Source: Actinomycetes bacterium
Lineage (GTDB): Bacteria > Actinomycetota > Acidimicrobiia > IMCC26256 > PALSA-610
Direction: 5' to 3'
Length of the DNA: 48,074 nucleotides
Assembly: GCA_025463905.1 (NCBI GenBank)
Contig: JAODBJ010000323.1
Location: 1 to 48,074, forward strand
Position numbers and translations under genes: made by a program. The notes beneath the pieces were generated by a model. That model saw nothing but the letters and a program-made list of their open reading frames with translations. It was not told the origin of the DNA and made no database searches. Of the stretch, positions 15,239-23,810 are shown piece after piece. Numbering within the stretch: the stretch's first letter is position 1; every line of letters begins with the position of its first letter.

Positions 15239-17935
15239 GTGCACCGTCGAGCAGTAGCGATCGTCGCCGCGTTCCTGGTCGCCGCCGGCGCTGGTGTCGT
15301 CGTGGCTGCCACGCAGCACGATTCGAAGCCCGTGCCTCGGGGCGAGAAACCGGGCCGACCTGACGCGCTCACCGTGAACGGCGTGCGGGCGCCGGTCGGA
15401 ACGAATCCCGACGACGTTTCTTTCGCCTGGCACGTCGTCGACACCCGCCCGGACGCACAACAACGCGGCTACCGCCTGCTCGTCGGCGACGCTCGCAGTC
15501 TCGCAACCCGGTCGAGCACCGTCGTGTGGGACACCAACGACCGCCATTCGGCCCAGCAAGCCTTCGTTGCGTACCGCGGTCCGCGACTCGAACCCGATAC
15601 CCAGTACTGGTGGACGGTCGCGACGCGCGACGGCGCCGGCCACGTGGGCGAGTTCGCCGAACCGCAACCGTTCGTCACCGGCTTGCGCGGCAACCAATGG
15701 CACGGGCAATGGGTGCGGCCCGGACCGACGAACCCTGGCGCCGAGGAGTACACGTACATTCGCAAGGACGTCCCGCTCGCGTCGAGCCCGATCACACGCG
15801 CCACCGCGTACATCGGCGCTGCACACCAGTACGAGTTGTGGGTGAACGGCACCTACGCCGGTATCGGCCCGTCGTTCGCCTACCCCGATTCGCAGTACTA
15901 CCAGGCCACCGACGTAACCCGGTTGCTCCGCTCGGGCACGAACACGATCGGCGTGCTGCACCACTGGGCCGGCGCGGGCCAGGGCCGCCCGCAGTCTGCG
16001 CCCGGCCTCATCGTGCAACTCACCGTGGTGCATCGCGACGGACGCCGTGAGGTGTTCGGCACCGACGGCACCTGGCGGGAACACGCCGCGGAATGGAAGC
16101 CCGCACTACCACGCAACAGCGAAGGCAACTTCATCGAGCACGTCGACGGGCGCCTCGCGCCGCAAGGTTGGTCGCGCCCCGGCTTCGATGCCCACGCGTG
16201 GCGGCCGGTCGCGGTCATCGGACCGCCAGGCACGTCACCATTCACCCGGCTCGTCGCGCAGCGCACCCGCATTGTCGAGCACCCCCAGCGGCCTCATTCC
16301 GCGAAGACGCTTCCGTCGGGTGCCGTGGTCGTCGACTACGGCGCGGTGATCGCGGCCCGTCCAACGGTCGCGTTCCGCCACGGCGTTGCCGGTCGCGTCG
16401 TGGCGATGCACGTCGGCTTCGCCCTCGAACCCGATGGTCGCGTCTCCAACACACACGCGATACAAGGCACCGACCTGAGCTTCGCGTACACCGAACGCGC
16501 GGGCGCGCAGACCTTCGAACCCTTCCTCTACCTCGGCTTCCGCTACCTCGAGATCGACGCGCCGGGCGAACCGCTCGCCGCCAGCCAACTCGTCGCCCTC
16601 GTTCGGAACGCCGCGATGCCGAACGACGCGCCCGCCACGTTTTCGTCGTCGAGCCCAACGCTCGACGCCGTGTTCGCGATGCTCGGGCACTCGGCGCTCT
16701 CGGTGTCGCAAGAGCAGTTCGTCGACACGCCCACACGCGAGAAGGGGCAATTCCTCGGTGATTCGTTCAACGATTCACTCGCCGTCATGGGCGCGTTCGG
16801 TGATCAGAACCTGACCTCGCAGGCGCTCGCCGACTTCGCCCAGTCGCAACGGCGCTACTGGCCCGACGGCGACCTCAACGCCGTGTACCCCAACGGCGAC
16901 GGCGCGCGCATGATCCTCGACTTCACGGAGCGCTACCCCGAATGGGTGTGGCAGTACTACGCGAACACCGGCGACCGGGCGACGCTCGCGCATCTCTACC
17001 CCGTCGTGAAGCGCGTCGCCGACTTCGTGTGGAGCGAGGTCGACCCGGCGACAGGACTGCTCACGCCGCCCCCCAACGGCGACAACAACACCTACGGACT
17101 CGTCGACTGGCCGCCGCAGATGCGCTACGGCTACGACACCAACACACGCGTACGTACGACGTCGGCGATTCTCGCCGCCGACGTGTTCGAGCGCACCGCG
17201 CAGATGGCCGACCTCCTCAGCATTCGCGACGACACGAGCAACGCGCGGGCGCGCCGAACGACGATCGTCGCAGGCATCAACCGCCACTTGACCCGGCGTG
17301 ACGGTATTTACCTCGACGGGATCGCGGCCGACGGCACCCCGAGCACCCACGCGTCGCAACAGGCGAACGCCTTCGCGCTCACATTCGGGATCGTGCCGAG
17401 CGCACACATTGCCGCGGTCGGCGCGTACGTGGCGGGCCTCGGCATCTCCACCGGCCCGATGGACGGCCTGCAGTTCCTGCAGGGCCTCCACGCTGCGCAC
17501 CGCGACGCCGACATCGTGCGTGTCCTCACCGACACGAAAGACCCGGGCTGGGCGCACATCATCGCGGCCGGTGGAACGTTCTCATGGGAGGCGTGGACGT
17601 TGTTCGACGTCCAGGGCGACAGCATGTCGCACGGCTGGGGTTCGAGCGCGCTCGTCGCGTTCCAACAGGTGCTGCTCGGCGTTTCGTCCACGTCGGCACC
17701 AACCAGCGCGCACGGGCCCACATTCGACGTACGGCCGCCGCCCCCAAACGTGCCGAACGTGGCCGGGCGAATCCCCACGATCGCCGGCCCGATCCTCGTG
17801 CGCTGGCACCGAGCCTCGGGCCGCACGACCCTGCGCTTGACGCTGCCGCCCAATGTCTCCGCGCACGTGTACTTGCCCGGTAGACAACTGATGCTCGGCG
17901 CGGGGCATCACGTCCTATCGTCGCGGGGCACATGA
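15239..17935 (+). CDS. Secreted alpha-L-rhamnosidase-like glycoside hydrolase (GH78)
   Basis: The 898-residue protein begins with a basic patch and hydrophobic helix (HRRAVAIVAAFLVAAGAGVVV), a signal peptide or anchor. Next come an Ig-like domain, a carbohydrate-binding-like N-terminal rhamnosidase domain (YELWVNGTYAGIGPSF), a central beta domain, the alpha/alpha six-barrel with the GH78 catalytic region DTPTREKGQFLGDSFND near residues 495-511, and a C-terminal beta domain. It should release terminal L-rhamnose from polysaccharides or glycosides outside the cell. GTG 15239 has GAGG six bases upstream; GTG 15194 is an in-frame alternative. The stop overlaps the AlkB-like start as ATGA. Confidence 0.9.
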   Translation: MHRRAVAIVAAFLVAAGAGVVVAATQHDSKPVPRGEKPGRPDALTVNGVRAPVGTNPDDVSFAWHVVDTRPDAQQRGYRLLVGDARSLATRSSTVVWDTNDRHSAQQAFVAYRGPRLEPDTQYWWTVATRDGAGHVGEFAEPQPFVTGLRGNQWHGQWVRPGPTNPGAEEYTYIRKDVPLASSPITRATAYIGAAHQYELWVNGTYAGIGPSFAYPDSQYYQATDVTRLLRSGTNTIGVLHHWAGAGQGRPQSAPGLIVQLTVVHRDGRREVFGTDGTWREHAAEWKPALPRNSEGNFIEHVDGRLAPQGWSRPGFDAHAWRPVAVIGPPGTSPFTRLVAQRTRIVEHPQRPHSAKTLPSGAVVVDYGAVIAARPTVAFRHGVAGRVVAMHVGFALEPDGRVSNTHAIQGTDLSFAYTERAGAQTFEPFLYLGFRYLEIDAPGEPLAASQLVALVRNAAMPNDAPATFSSSSPTLDAVFAMLGHSALSVSQEQFVDTPTREKGQFLGDSFNDSLAVMGAFGDQNLTSQALADFAQSQRRYWPDGDLNAVYPNGDGARMILDFTERYPEWVWQYYANTGDRATLAHLYPVVKRVADFVWSEVDPATGLLTPPPNGDNNTYGLVDWPPQMRYGYDTNTRVRTTSAILAADVFERTAQMADLLSIRDDTSNARARRTTIVAGINRHLTRRDGIYLDGIAADGTPSTHASQQANAFALTFGIVPSAHIAAVGAYVAGLGISTGPMDGLQFLQGLHAAHRDADIVRVLTDTKDPGWAHIIAAGGTFSWEAWTLFDVQGDSMSHGWGSSALVAFQQVLLGVSSTSAPTSAHGPTFDVRPPPPNVPNVAGRIPTIAGPILVRWHRASGRTTLRLTLPPNVSAHVYLPGRQLMLGAGHHVLSSRGT

Positions 17936-18603
17936 GCACCGACGAACCTTCCTACGTCGACTTCTCGCTCGAGCCTGAGCGCGTGTGGCTCGACGAGACA
18001 TCGTGGGTGGACGTCACGCGCGGCTTCATGCCCGACTCGAAGGCCGTGTACGACGCGCTCGTGCAGGCCACGAATTGGAAGCAAGGGAAAGTCTGGCGTT
18101 ACGAACGCTGGCTGGAGGAGCCGCGTCTCGGCGCGTTCTCTCCGCGCGGCAACCCCCTGCACCCGGCGATCGCGCAAGCGCAACGCAGCATCGAGACGCG
18201 CTACCGCGTGAAGTTCGACGGCGTCGCGTTCGCCTACTACCGCGACCAACGCGACAGTGTCGCGTTCCACCGCGACCGTGAGATGCGCTACCTCGAAGAG
18301 ACCGTCGTCGGCATCCTGACCCTCGGCGCGAAGCGCCCGTTCCTCGTGGGACCCCGCGGCCGGCGGGACAAGTTTCTGGCCGCGAACGGCGGCGCCACGC
18401 ACAACCTGTCGCCCGCGGGCGGCGACCTCATGGTGTTCGGCGGGCGCTTCCAAGCTGATTGGGAGCACGCGGTGCCGAAGGCCCATCAGCCACTCGGCGG
18501 ACGCATCTCGCTCCAGTGGCGCTGGACGTCGAAGCGTGGACGCCCTGAGGTCGGCGCGAATTACCGCGCGCCACGCGAGTTCTCGCGAGGCCGCGCTCGC
18601 TGA
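17932..18603 (+). CDS. AlkB-family 2-oxoglutarate/Fe(II) dioxygenase
   Basis: The 223-residue protein has the AlkB iron triad: H113 and D115 in FHRD and H179 in DWEHAVPK, with R191 and R197 in RISLQWRW for 2-oxoglutarate and substrate binding. AlkB proteins oxidatively remove alkyl groups from 1-methyladenine and 3-methylcytosine in DNA or RNA. The substrate of this branch cannot be told from sequence. It is translationally coupled (ATGA) to the rhamnosidase gene, a functionally unrelated partner, and no ada-like gene is nearby. Confidence 0.9.
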   Translation: MSTDEPSYVDFSLEPERVWLDETSWVDVTRGFMPDSKAVYDALVQATNWKQGKVWRYERWLEEPRLGAFSPRGNPLHPAIAQAQRSIETRYRVKFDGVAFAYYRDQRDSVAFHRDREMRYLEETVVGILTLGAKRPFLVGPRGRRDKFLAANGGATHNLSPAGGDLMVFGGRFQADWEHAVPKAHQPLGGRISLQWRWTSKRGRPEVGANYRAPREFSRGRAR

Positions 18604-18612
18604 CAACCTCGA

Positions 18613-19533
18613 TCACGCCGCGGCGGCGAAAACGTCCCAACCGGTGGTCGTGTGCAACGCGCCGTTCGTGTCGAAGATGGCGCCCTCGACACCGCTCCGG
18701 TCGAGGAAGCCGAGACCTTCGCGCACACCGGACACAAACGCCGCCTTCGCGAGAACCTCGGCGCGCCAGCCGTCGCTCGCGACGACGGTGACCGCGACGA
18801 CGTCGTTCTCGACCGGCGATCCATTCGCCGGATCGAGCAGGTGGTGGCGCCGCTGACTGCCGACGGTCCAGGCGCGGCGGGCACGACTGCTGGTGGCGAC
18901 GGCGCCGTCGGCGAGCACCACCGCCGAACGGACGAGCAACGGATCGATGGGGTCGAGCACGTCGACCTGCCACGCGTTGCCGTTCGGTGAGGAGCCGCGT
19001 ACGCGCACGTCGCCGCCGACGTTCACGCACGCACCCTCCGCACCGGCGGCCATCGCTTCGCCGCTCACGATGTCGGCCGCCAAGCCCTTGCCGATACCGC
19101 CGGGATCGAAGCCGACGTTGGCCGGCAACATCACCACATTCGTTATGGGATCGACGACGATTCGATCGGTGCCAGTGGTGCGGTTGTCGTGCGTTCCCAC
19201 GTCGGCGCGCGTCGCCGGCAACGAGTCGAAGGTCGCGTCGTAACCTGCGCGCATCACGGCACCCAGCACCGTCGGATCGAAACGGCCTCCGGTGACGCGC
19301 CAGGCGTCGATCGCGCGCCGAACCAGCGCAACTGTTTCGGGCGAGCACACACTCGGGTAGCCCGCATTCGCGTTGAGCCGGCTGACCTCACTTGTGGCGA
19401 TGAACCGGCTCCACCGCGCTTCGAGATCGCCGATGCGCGCTTGCGCATCCTTGGCGATCGCGCTCGTTCGTTCACCGACGAGCACAATGTGCACGTCGGT
19501 TCCCATGGCACGGAACCGGAGTTCAGCTGCCAT
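18613..19533 (-). CDS. apbE: FAD:protein FMN transferase (ApbE family)
   Basis: The 306-residue protein carries ApbE landmarks: an N-terminal FRAMGTDVHIVL strand, the DPGGIGKGLAADIV motif, VNVGGDVRVRG and a C-terminal catalytic-domain pattern (SDGWRAEVLAKAAF). ApbE covalently attaches FMN to threonine or serine of target flavoproteins outside the membrane. No lipobox or signal peptide is visible from this start, so the location is unclear. ATG 19533 overlaps the end of the preceding small gene by 11 bases. Neither upstream secreted protein contains an obvious FMN-binding domain or S/T-G-A-T acceptor motif, so the target is unknown. Confidence 0.92.
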   Translation of the reverse strand: MAAELRFRAMGTDVHIVLVGERTSAIAKDAQARIGDLEARWSRFIATSEVSRLNANAGYPSVCSPETVALVRRAIDAWRVTGGRFDPTVLGAVMRAGYDATFDSLPATRADVGTHDNRTTGTDRIVVDPITNVVMLPANVGFDPGGIGKGLAADIVSGEAMAAGAEGACVNVGGDVRVRGSSPNGNAWQVDVLDPIDPLLVRSAVVLADGAVATSSRARRAWTVGSQRRHHLLDPANGSPVENDVVAVTVVASDGWRAEVLAKAAFVSGVREGLGFLDRSGVEGAIFDTNGALHTTTGWDVFAAAA

Positions 19534-19846
19534 GCGTGGTGGTGTTTCCCCCGCCGGAGGTCGATGAGGCGGCTCCGCCCTGCTGTGGCTGCGCGCCCCA
19601 GCGGTTGAGCGACTGCGCATTACCGAAGCTGTAGCTATCGCCGAGGTTGTTCGTCGATTGCGTTGTCGGAGTCGTCGACGTTTTCTGGCTCGACCTCGCG
19701 GGCGAGGCCGCGCTGGCGCCTGCGTTCGGAGCGAGGGCCATCGCGGCGCCGAGTCCGAGGAACGCCGTGGCGCTGACGCCGGCGGCGATGTTGCGTGCCC
19801 GACGGGCGGGATGGCGTTTACGGCGAGGAGACGGGATTGCCGGCAT
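19523..19846 (-). CDS. Small secreted or anchored Ser/Thr/Gly-rich protein of unknown function
   Basis: The 107-residue protein has a very basic N-terminus (SPRRKRHPARRAR), one hydrophobic segment at about residues 19-40, then a low-complexity tail rich in Ser, Thr, Gly, Gln and Asn. It looks like an exported protein with a signal peptide or anchor and no folded domain that I recognise. It overlaps apbE and follows the gene for another exported protein after a strong hairpin. AAAGG lies eight bases before the ATG. The reading frame is supported by the overlap with apbE and by the signal-like N-terminus. Confidence 0.65.
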   Translation of the reverse strand: MPAIPSPRRKRHPARRARNIAAGVSATAFLGLGAAMALAPNAGASAASPARSSQKTSTTPTTQSTNNLGDSYSFGNAQSLNRWGAQPQQGGAASSTSGGGNTTTHGS

Positions 19847-19867
19847 CGTTCGTACCTTTCAAAGGAG

Positions 19868-19916
19868 CCGAGGGCCGGCGGAACGGCCGTGGGGGAAGCC
19901 GCCCACCGGCCCTCGG
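19868..19916 (-). terminator. Strong hairpin between two secreted-protein genes
   Basis: CCGAGGGCCGG (19868-19878) is perfectly mirrored by CCGGCCCTCGG (19906-19916), with further pairing inside after one mismatch. It lies 24 bases past the stop of the leftward gene ending at 19941 and 21 bases before the next start. No T-tract follows in the leftward direction, so it may be an intrinsic terminator of the GC-rich type, a partial read-through point or an mRNA stabiliser. Confidence 0.6.
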
Positions 19917-19940
19917 GGCCTTTGGGGTGGGGGGGTCAGA

Positions 19941-20621
19941 TCACGAATTGGAGTACGCGGAGTTCGAATTCGACGTCGAGCTTCCCGGATCGCCTTCGCC
20001 ACGGTTGCCGAAGCGGTGACCGAAACCGCCGGGGCCGCCTCGGAAGTTCGACGCCTTGCCGTTCACCAGATCGGTGAGGCGCGACGTTGCGTCGCTCAAC
20101 TGCTGATCGGCTTGGGCTTGGGTGAGTTTCCCCTCCTTCACCGCCTGGCTGAGTTCGGCCTTCTCGGCCGCGACCATCGCGTCGACCACCGCGCTCGTCG
20201 TGACGTTGTGCGCCTTCGCGACGGCGGCGATCGTCTTGCCACTCCGCAGCTCGTTCAAAAGAGTGCCGGTGCTCACACCGATCTTCTTGGCCGCGGCGGC
20301 GAACCCGTCGCCGAGCGCGCCCTGACGGTCACCGAAGTGACCACCGAAAGTTCCGCCGGTCGGCCGAGCACTCTCCAGCGCCTTGATCACCGCGTCGGCT
20401 TGCGCCTGGGTGATCGTGTTGTTCTTGACGAGCGGAGCGAGCGCCTGGTTGAGGTACTGGTCGCGCCCGGCCGCCGCCGACGTCGACGATTTCGACGTGG
20501 TTGTGGTCGTGCCGTTCTGGCCGTGAGCGATGCTTGGCGCGAACAGCGCCACGCCGGCGACGCCGCCACCGAGAAAACCGAGTGCTACTCCGACAGCGGC
20601 GAGACGATGCGTTGCTTGCAT
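19941..20621 (-). CDS. Secreted helical protein with repeated TQAQAD motifs
   Basis: The 226-residue protein has a signal peptide (hydrophobic residues about 8-30, ending near AHGQNG), a Thr/Ser linker, then helical segments containing two related motifs, ITQAQADAVIKAL and LTQAQADQQLSDAT, around a central IGVSTGTLLNELRSGKTIAAVAKAHNV segment; the tail is rich in Gly, Phe and Arg, then Ser/Asn. Similar small helical exported proteins are common in Actinomycetota, but their job is unknown. It directly follows the two-component genes, and its upstream region contains repeated GGTAAG boxes, so it is a likely target of that system. Confidence 0.82.
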   Translation of the reverse strand: MQATHRLAAVGVALGFLGGGVAGVALFAPSIAHGQNGTTTTTSKSSTSAAAGRDQYLNQALAPLVKNNTITQAQADAVIKALESARPTGGTFGGHFGDRQGALGDGFAAAAKKIGVSTGTLLNELRSGKTIAAVAKAHNVTTSAVVDAMVAAEKAELSQAVKEGKLTQAQADQQLSDATSRLTDLVNGKASNFRGGPGGFGHRFGNRGEGDPGSSTSNSNSAYSNS

Positions 20622-20689
20622 GCGGTCGTTCCTTGCGTTCGCGGACAGGACCCGGCAGAAATCGCCGAGCCTTCATCATCGCCACGGCC

Positions 20690-20717
20690 GGTAAGGGACC
20701 GGCGCGCGAAAGGTAAG
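20690..20717. promoter_or_regulatory. Candidate response-regulator operator (GGTAAG direct repeats)
   Basis: GGTAAG occurs at 20690-20695 and 20712-20717, exactly 22 bases (two helical turns) apart, in the gap between the kinase stop and the start of the secreted protein gene. OmpR-family regulators bind direct repeats at such spacings. The same hexamer and the flanking GAAAGGTA occur in front of the regulator gene (22785-22798). Binding is inferred, not shown. Confidence 0.4.
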
Positions 20718-20730
20718 AGCCGAGTTGGAA

Positions 20731-22068
20731 TTACTCGGCCGGGACGACCGGGAGGCGGAAGCCGATCGCCGAACCGCCGCCCTCGCGTGCATCGGCGAAC
20801 ACCTCGCCGCCGTGGCGTTCGGCGACGTCGCGCACGATCGACAGGCCGAGTCCGGAACCGGGCTCACTGCGTGCCGCGATCGCACGGAAGAACCGGTCGA
20901 AGACATGCTTGCGGTCGCTCTCGTCGATGCCGGGCCCCCGGTCGAGCACCGTCACCGTTCCCGACCGCACCACCATCTCGATCGGTCCGCTGCCCTTGTC
21001 GAACTTCAACGCGTTGTCGACGAGGTTCGACATCGCGCGTTCGAGCGCCTGCCGGCGCGCCAGCACTGTGGAATCGTCAGCATCAAGGGCGACGGTGCGG
21101 CTGCTGCGCCGCTCCGCTCGCGTGGCGACGCGCTTGGCGATGTCGCCCAGGACGATCTCCTCTTCGGGTTCGTCGCGCGAACGGTCGGTGGCCAGCTCCA
21201 CGAGTTCGTTCACGAGGTCGGTGAGTTCGCGGGCTTCGCTGTCGAGGTCGTCGAGCACCTGTACGCGCTCGTCGGGCGACAGTTCGTGGCGGCGCAGCAC
21301 CGACGCGTTGGTGCGCACGCTGGTGAGTGGCGTGCGCAGTTCGTGCCCGGCGTCCTGCACGAGACGTTGCTGGTCTTCCTTCGAGCGCGCGAGTGCGGCC
21401 AGCATCTCGTTGAACGCCACCCCGAGGCGACCCGCTTCGTCGGTGCCGTGCACCGGGACCGCTACGTCGAGGCGCCCAGTGTGTGCCACCTCCTCGGCCG
21501 CGCCGGTGAGCCGAGTGAGACGGCGCGTGATCTGCAAGGCGATCCACCATCCGATCAAGCCACCCGCGAGCACGACGAGTCCCGCGGCGATCAGGATGCG
21601 ATTGCGCAACGCGCCGAGCACCTTCTCGTTCTCGGCCAGGCTGCGCGCGACCTGCACCGCGCCGAGGCCAGTTCCGAGGGACGCAGTTTCCATCCGGAAG
21701 TGCTGGCCGTTGATCGTCACATTGCGGAAGACGGGGCTCGGTGTTCCCTGGCTCGCGGCGAGCGCCTTGTCTTTCGTGCCGACGGGTAGTGCCGCGGGAA
21801 ACCCCCTACCGGGTTGCCCGTTCGGGCCGACGTACTGCTGCCAGATGAGGTAGGCGCCGTCGCCCAAACCGCTCTGGGGTGGAATGGCGCGGATCTCATT
21901 GTGTTGTTGGAATTCTGCGGCCATGGCGCGGACCGTCGAGTCGAGCGACGTGTCGATCTGCGCGTTGAGGCGCTGCGCGGTCGCGGTGTAGCTGAAGAGC
22001 CCGATGGTGATCGTCGACGCGGCCGCCAGCAACGCGAGCGCGACCACGAGTTTCGTGCGCAGGGTCAC
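20731..22068 (-). CDS. Sensor histidine kinase (MprB-like)
   Basis: The 445-residue protein has a membrane segment at about 7-26, an extracytoplasmic sensor region to about 155, a second membrane segment (159-180), HAMP, a dimerisation domain with the phosphoacceptor H242 in DAGHELRTPLTS, and an ATPase domain with N-box SNLVDNALKF, DRGPGID and GSGLGLSIV. The layout matches MprB-type envelope-stress kinases. It starts with GTG overlapping the regulator stop as GTGA. The secreted-protein genes downstream may be its regulon or its signals. Confidence 0.95.
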   Translation of the reverse strand: MTLRTKLVVALALLAAASTITIGLFSYTATAQRLNAQIDTSLDSTVRAMAAEFQQHNEIRAIPPQSGLGDGAYLIWQQYVGPNGQPGRGFPAALPVGTKDKALAASQGTPSPVFRNVTINGQHFRMETASLGTGLGAVQVARSLAENEKVLGALRNRILIAAGLVVLAGGLIGWWIALQITRRLTRLTGAAEEVAHTGRLDVAVPVHGTDEAGRLGVAFNEMLAALARSKEDQQRLVQDAGHELRTPLTSVRTNASVLRRHELSPDERVQVLDDLDSEARELTDLVNELVELATDRSRDEPEEEIVLGDIAKRVATRAERRSSRTVALDADDSTVLARRQALERAMSNLVDNALKFDKGSGPIEMVVRSGTVTVLDRGPGIDESDRKHVFDRFFRAIAARSEPGSGLGLSIVRDVAERHGGEVFADAREGGGSAIGFRLPVVPAE

Positions 22069-22766
22069 GGCGCCCGCACCGTGTAGCCCACCCCCCGAAC
22101 CGTATGGATCAACTTCGGTTCGTCGGCGCCTTCGACCTTACGGCGCAGATAGCTGATGTACACCGCCAGGTTCTTCGAGTCGGGCCCGAAGTCGTAGCCC
22201 CAAATGCGGTCGTAGATCGTGGAGTGGTCGAGCACGATCCCCACGTTGCGTACCAACAGTTCGAGCAGATCGAACTCGGTCTTCGACAAGTCGATCTCGC
22301 GCTCGCCGCGCCACACTCGGCGCGCCTGGGTGTCGATTCGGAGGTCCGCGAGGTGCAATACCCCTGCATCGGTTCCGGCTTCATTGTCGACCGGGTTCGC
22401 CCGGCGCAATAGCGCGCGCAGCCGCGCCAGCAACTCGTCGAGCTCGAACGGTTTCGGGAGATAGTCGTCGGCGCCGGCGTCGAGGCCCGCGACGCGATCG
22501 GAGGTCTCGGTACGCGCGGTGAGCATGAGGATCGGGGTGCGGTCACGCTCGGCCCGCAAGACGCGACACACGGTCAGACCGTCGATGCCCGGCATCATCA
22601 CATCGAGGACGAGTACGTCGGGAGGCTCGGTTCGGGCCGCGTCAAGCGCGGCCGCGCCGTCGGCCACCGCAACCACGGAATAGCCCTCCAACTCGAGGGC
22701 GCGAACGAGCGATGCGCGGATCGCCCGGTCGTCGTCGGCTACCAACACTCGATTTGCCACGGCCAT
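22065..22766 (-). CDS. OmpR/MprA-family response regulator
   Basis: The 233-residue regulator has a receiver domain with acidic pocket D11-D13, phosphoacceptor D55 in LVLDVMMPG, T83 and K105 (LPKPF), followed by a winged-helix DNA-binding domain with DLSKTEFDLLELLV and the C-terminal hairpin HTVRGVGYTVRAP. It is coupled to the kinase by a GTGA overlap. ATG 22766 is used; GTG 22778 in the same frame would add four residues. GGTAAG and GAAAGGTA sequences just upstream suggest autoregulation. Confidence 0.95.
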   Translation of the reverse strand: MAVANRVLVADDDRAIRASLVRALELEGYSVVAVADGAAALDAARTEPPDVLVLDVMMPGIDGLTVCRVLRAERDRTPILMLTARTETSDRVAGLDAGADDYLPKPFELDELLARLRALLRRANPVDNEAGTDAGVLHLADLRIDTQARRVWRGEREIDLSKTEFDLLELLVRNVGIVLDHSTIYDRIWGYDFGPDSKNLAVYISYLRRKVEGADEPKLIHTVRGVGYTVRAP

Positions 22767-22784
22767 ATGTTCGCTCACCGACGT

Positions 22785-22798
22785 GAAAGGTAGGTAAG
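22785..22798. promoter_or_regulatory. Candidate autoregulatory site upstream of the response regulator
   Basis: GAAAGGTA (22785-22792) runs into GGTAAG (22793-22798), giving two adjacent GGTA units. The same eight bases occur at 20708-20715 before the secreted-protein gene, and the complement TACCTTTC is at 19853-19860 before the small secreted-protein gene. Three copies in three promoters of one locus suggest a shared operator; this is inference from repeated words only. Confidence 0.4.
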
Positions 22799-22892
22799 AC
22801 CGTGCCACATCAGACAAAGAGAGCCGCGGCACTGTCAACCGTCGCCGCCCCCCGCCGATCAGAACCGGTACGGAGAAGCGGGAGGGAGCCGG

Positions 22893-23801
22893 GTGAACCG
22901 GCGAACGGAACGACGCGAACGCGGGCAAGCAACGGGCCTCAGGTTCCGGCGCGGCCGCGGGCCGGCGCTCGCTGACGCGGCCGCGGCGAGCGGCGTGGTG
23001 GCCCCGCCCATCCCGGACCCGGCTCCCATCACCTATGCCGACGTGCAACGCGCCGAACGAGAGCAGCGAATCGCCGAACGACGTGAACGGCTACAGGCGG
23101 AGCGCGCTCGCCTCCGCGACGAAGCACAACGGGAAGCCGGCACCGCGTGGGACGCGCGCGCATACGACCAGCGCGCCCGCGCCGAAGCCCAAGCTCGCTT
23201 GAACACCGAAGCAATCGAACGCGCGCGACGTATGCGCATCGATCGCGGCACCGCGCTCGCAGCCGAGCGCCGCGCGACAGAACAACAGCGGCTGCAGCGT
23301 ATGCGCGACGCCGAGGTGCGCCGGCAACGTGAAGCGGCGGAGCGTTTCAAGCGGCGCACAACCGAGCTCGCGGCGCGCCAGCGCCTCGGGCGCGAAGCCG
23401 AAGAAACGATGGTCGACACCTTCGTCATCGACGAGCTACATCGCCAACGTGACGTCGAGCTGTCGCGCGCCGCCGTGGTGCAACTGCGATCCGAAGAGGC
23501 GCGCGAACTTGCACGTTCGTGGGTCGTGAATCCGGAGCCGTCTCTGCCGACGGAAGCGCCGGCGCCGATCCCGGGCGAGCACCGTGCCGTAGAGGCGCTG
23601 TTAGTGGAGCTTCCCCGCGTCGGCGCGCCCGACGAGTTCCCTCGGGCCGCGGTCGCGGTAGCCGACCCGGAACCCGCGCCTTTGCCCTCACCCGTACCCC
23701 AGCCGCCCGCCGGGCGCGGCCGCGAGCGTGAGCGTGAGAAGAAGGCGGTCACTGCGCTTGACGTCGATGCACTGAACGCGTTGCTCAACGGCAAGCGCTG
23801 A
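22893..23801 (+). CDS. Highly charged coiled-coil protein of unknown function
   Basis: The 302-residue protein starts with GTG behind a GGGAGGGAG Shine-Dalgarno. Residues about 50-210 are almost entirely Arg, Glu, Ala and Gln in heptad-like patterns (repeated AERRERLQAERARL-type segments), predicting a long coiled coil. A proline-rich region follows (about 215-280) and the end is basic with a short hydrophobic helix (LDVDALNALL). No catalytic motif, signal peptide or membrane segment is visible. The frame has the usual GC-rich third positions, whereas the overlapping antisense frame does not give protein-like sequence. It converges on rsfS. Confidence 0.68.
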   Translation: MNRRTERRERGQATGLRFRRGRGPALADAAAASGVVAPPIPDPAPITYADVQRAEREQRIAERRERLQAERARLRDEAQREAGTAWDARAYDQRARAEAQARLNTEAIERARRMRIDRGTALAAERRATEQQRLQRMRDAEVRRQREAAERFKRRTTELAARQRLGREAEETMVDTFVIDELHRQRDVELSRAAVVQLRSEEARELARSWVVNPEPSLPTEAPAPIPGEHRAVEALLVELPRVGAPDEFPRAAVAVADPEPAPLPSPVPQPPAGRGREREREKKAVTALDVDALNALLNGKR

Positions 23802-23810
23802 CCGGCGCCG

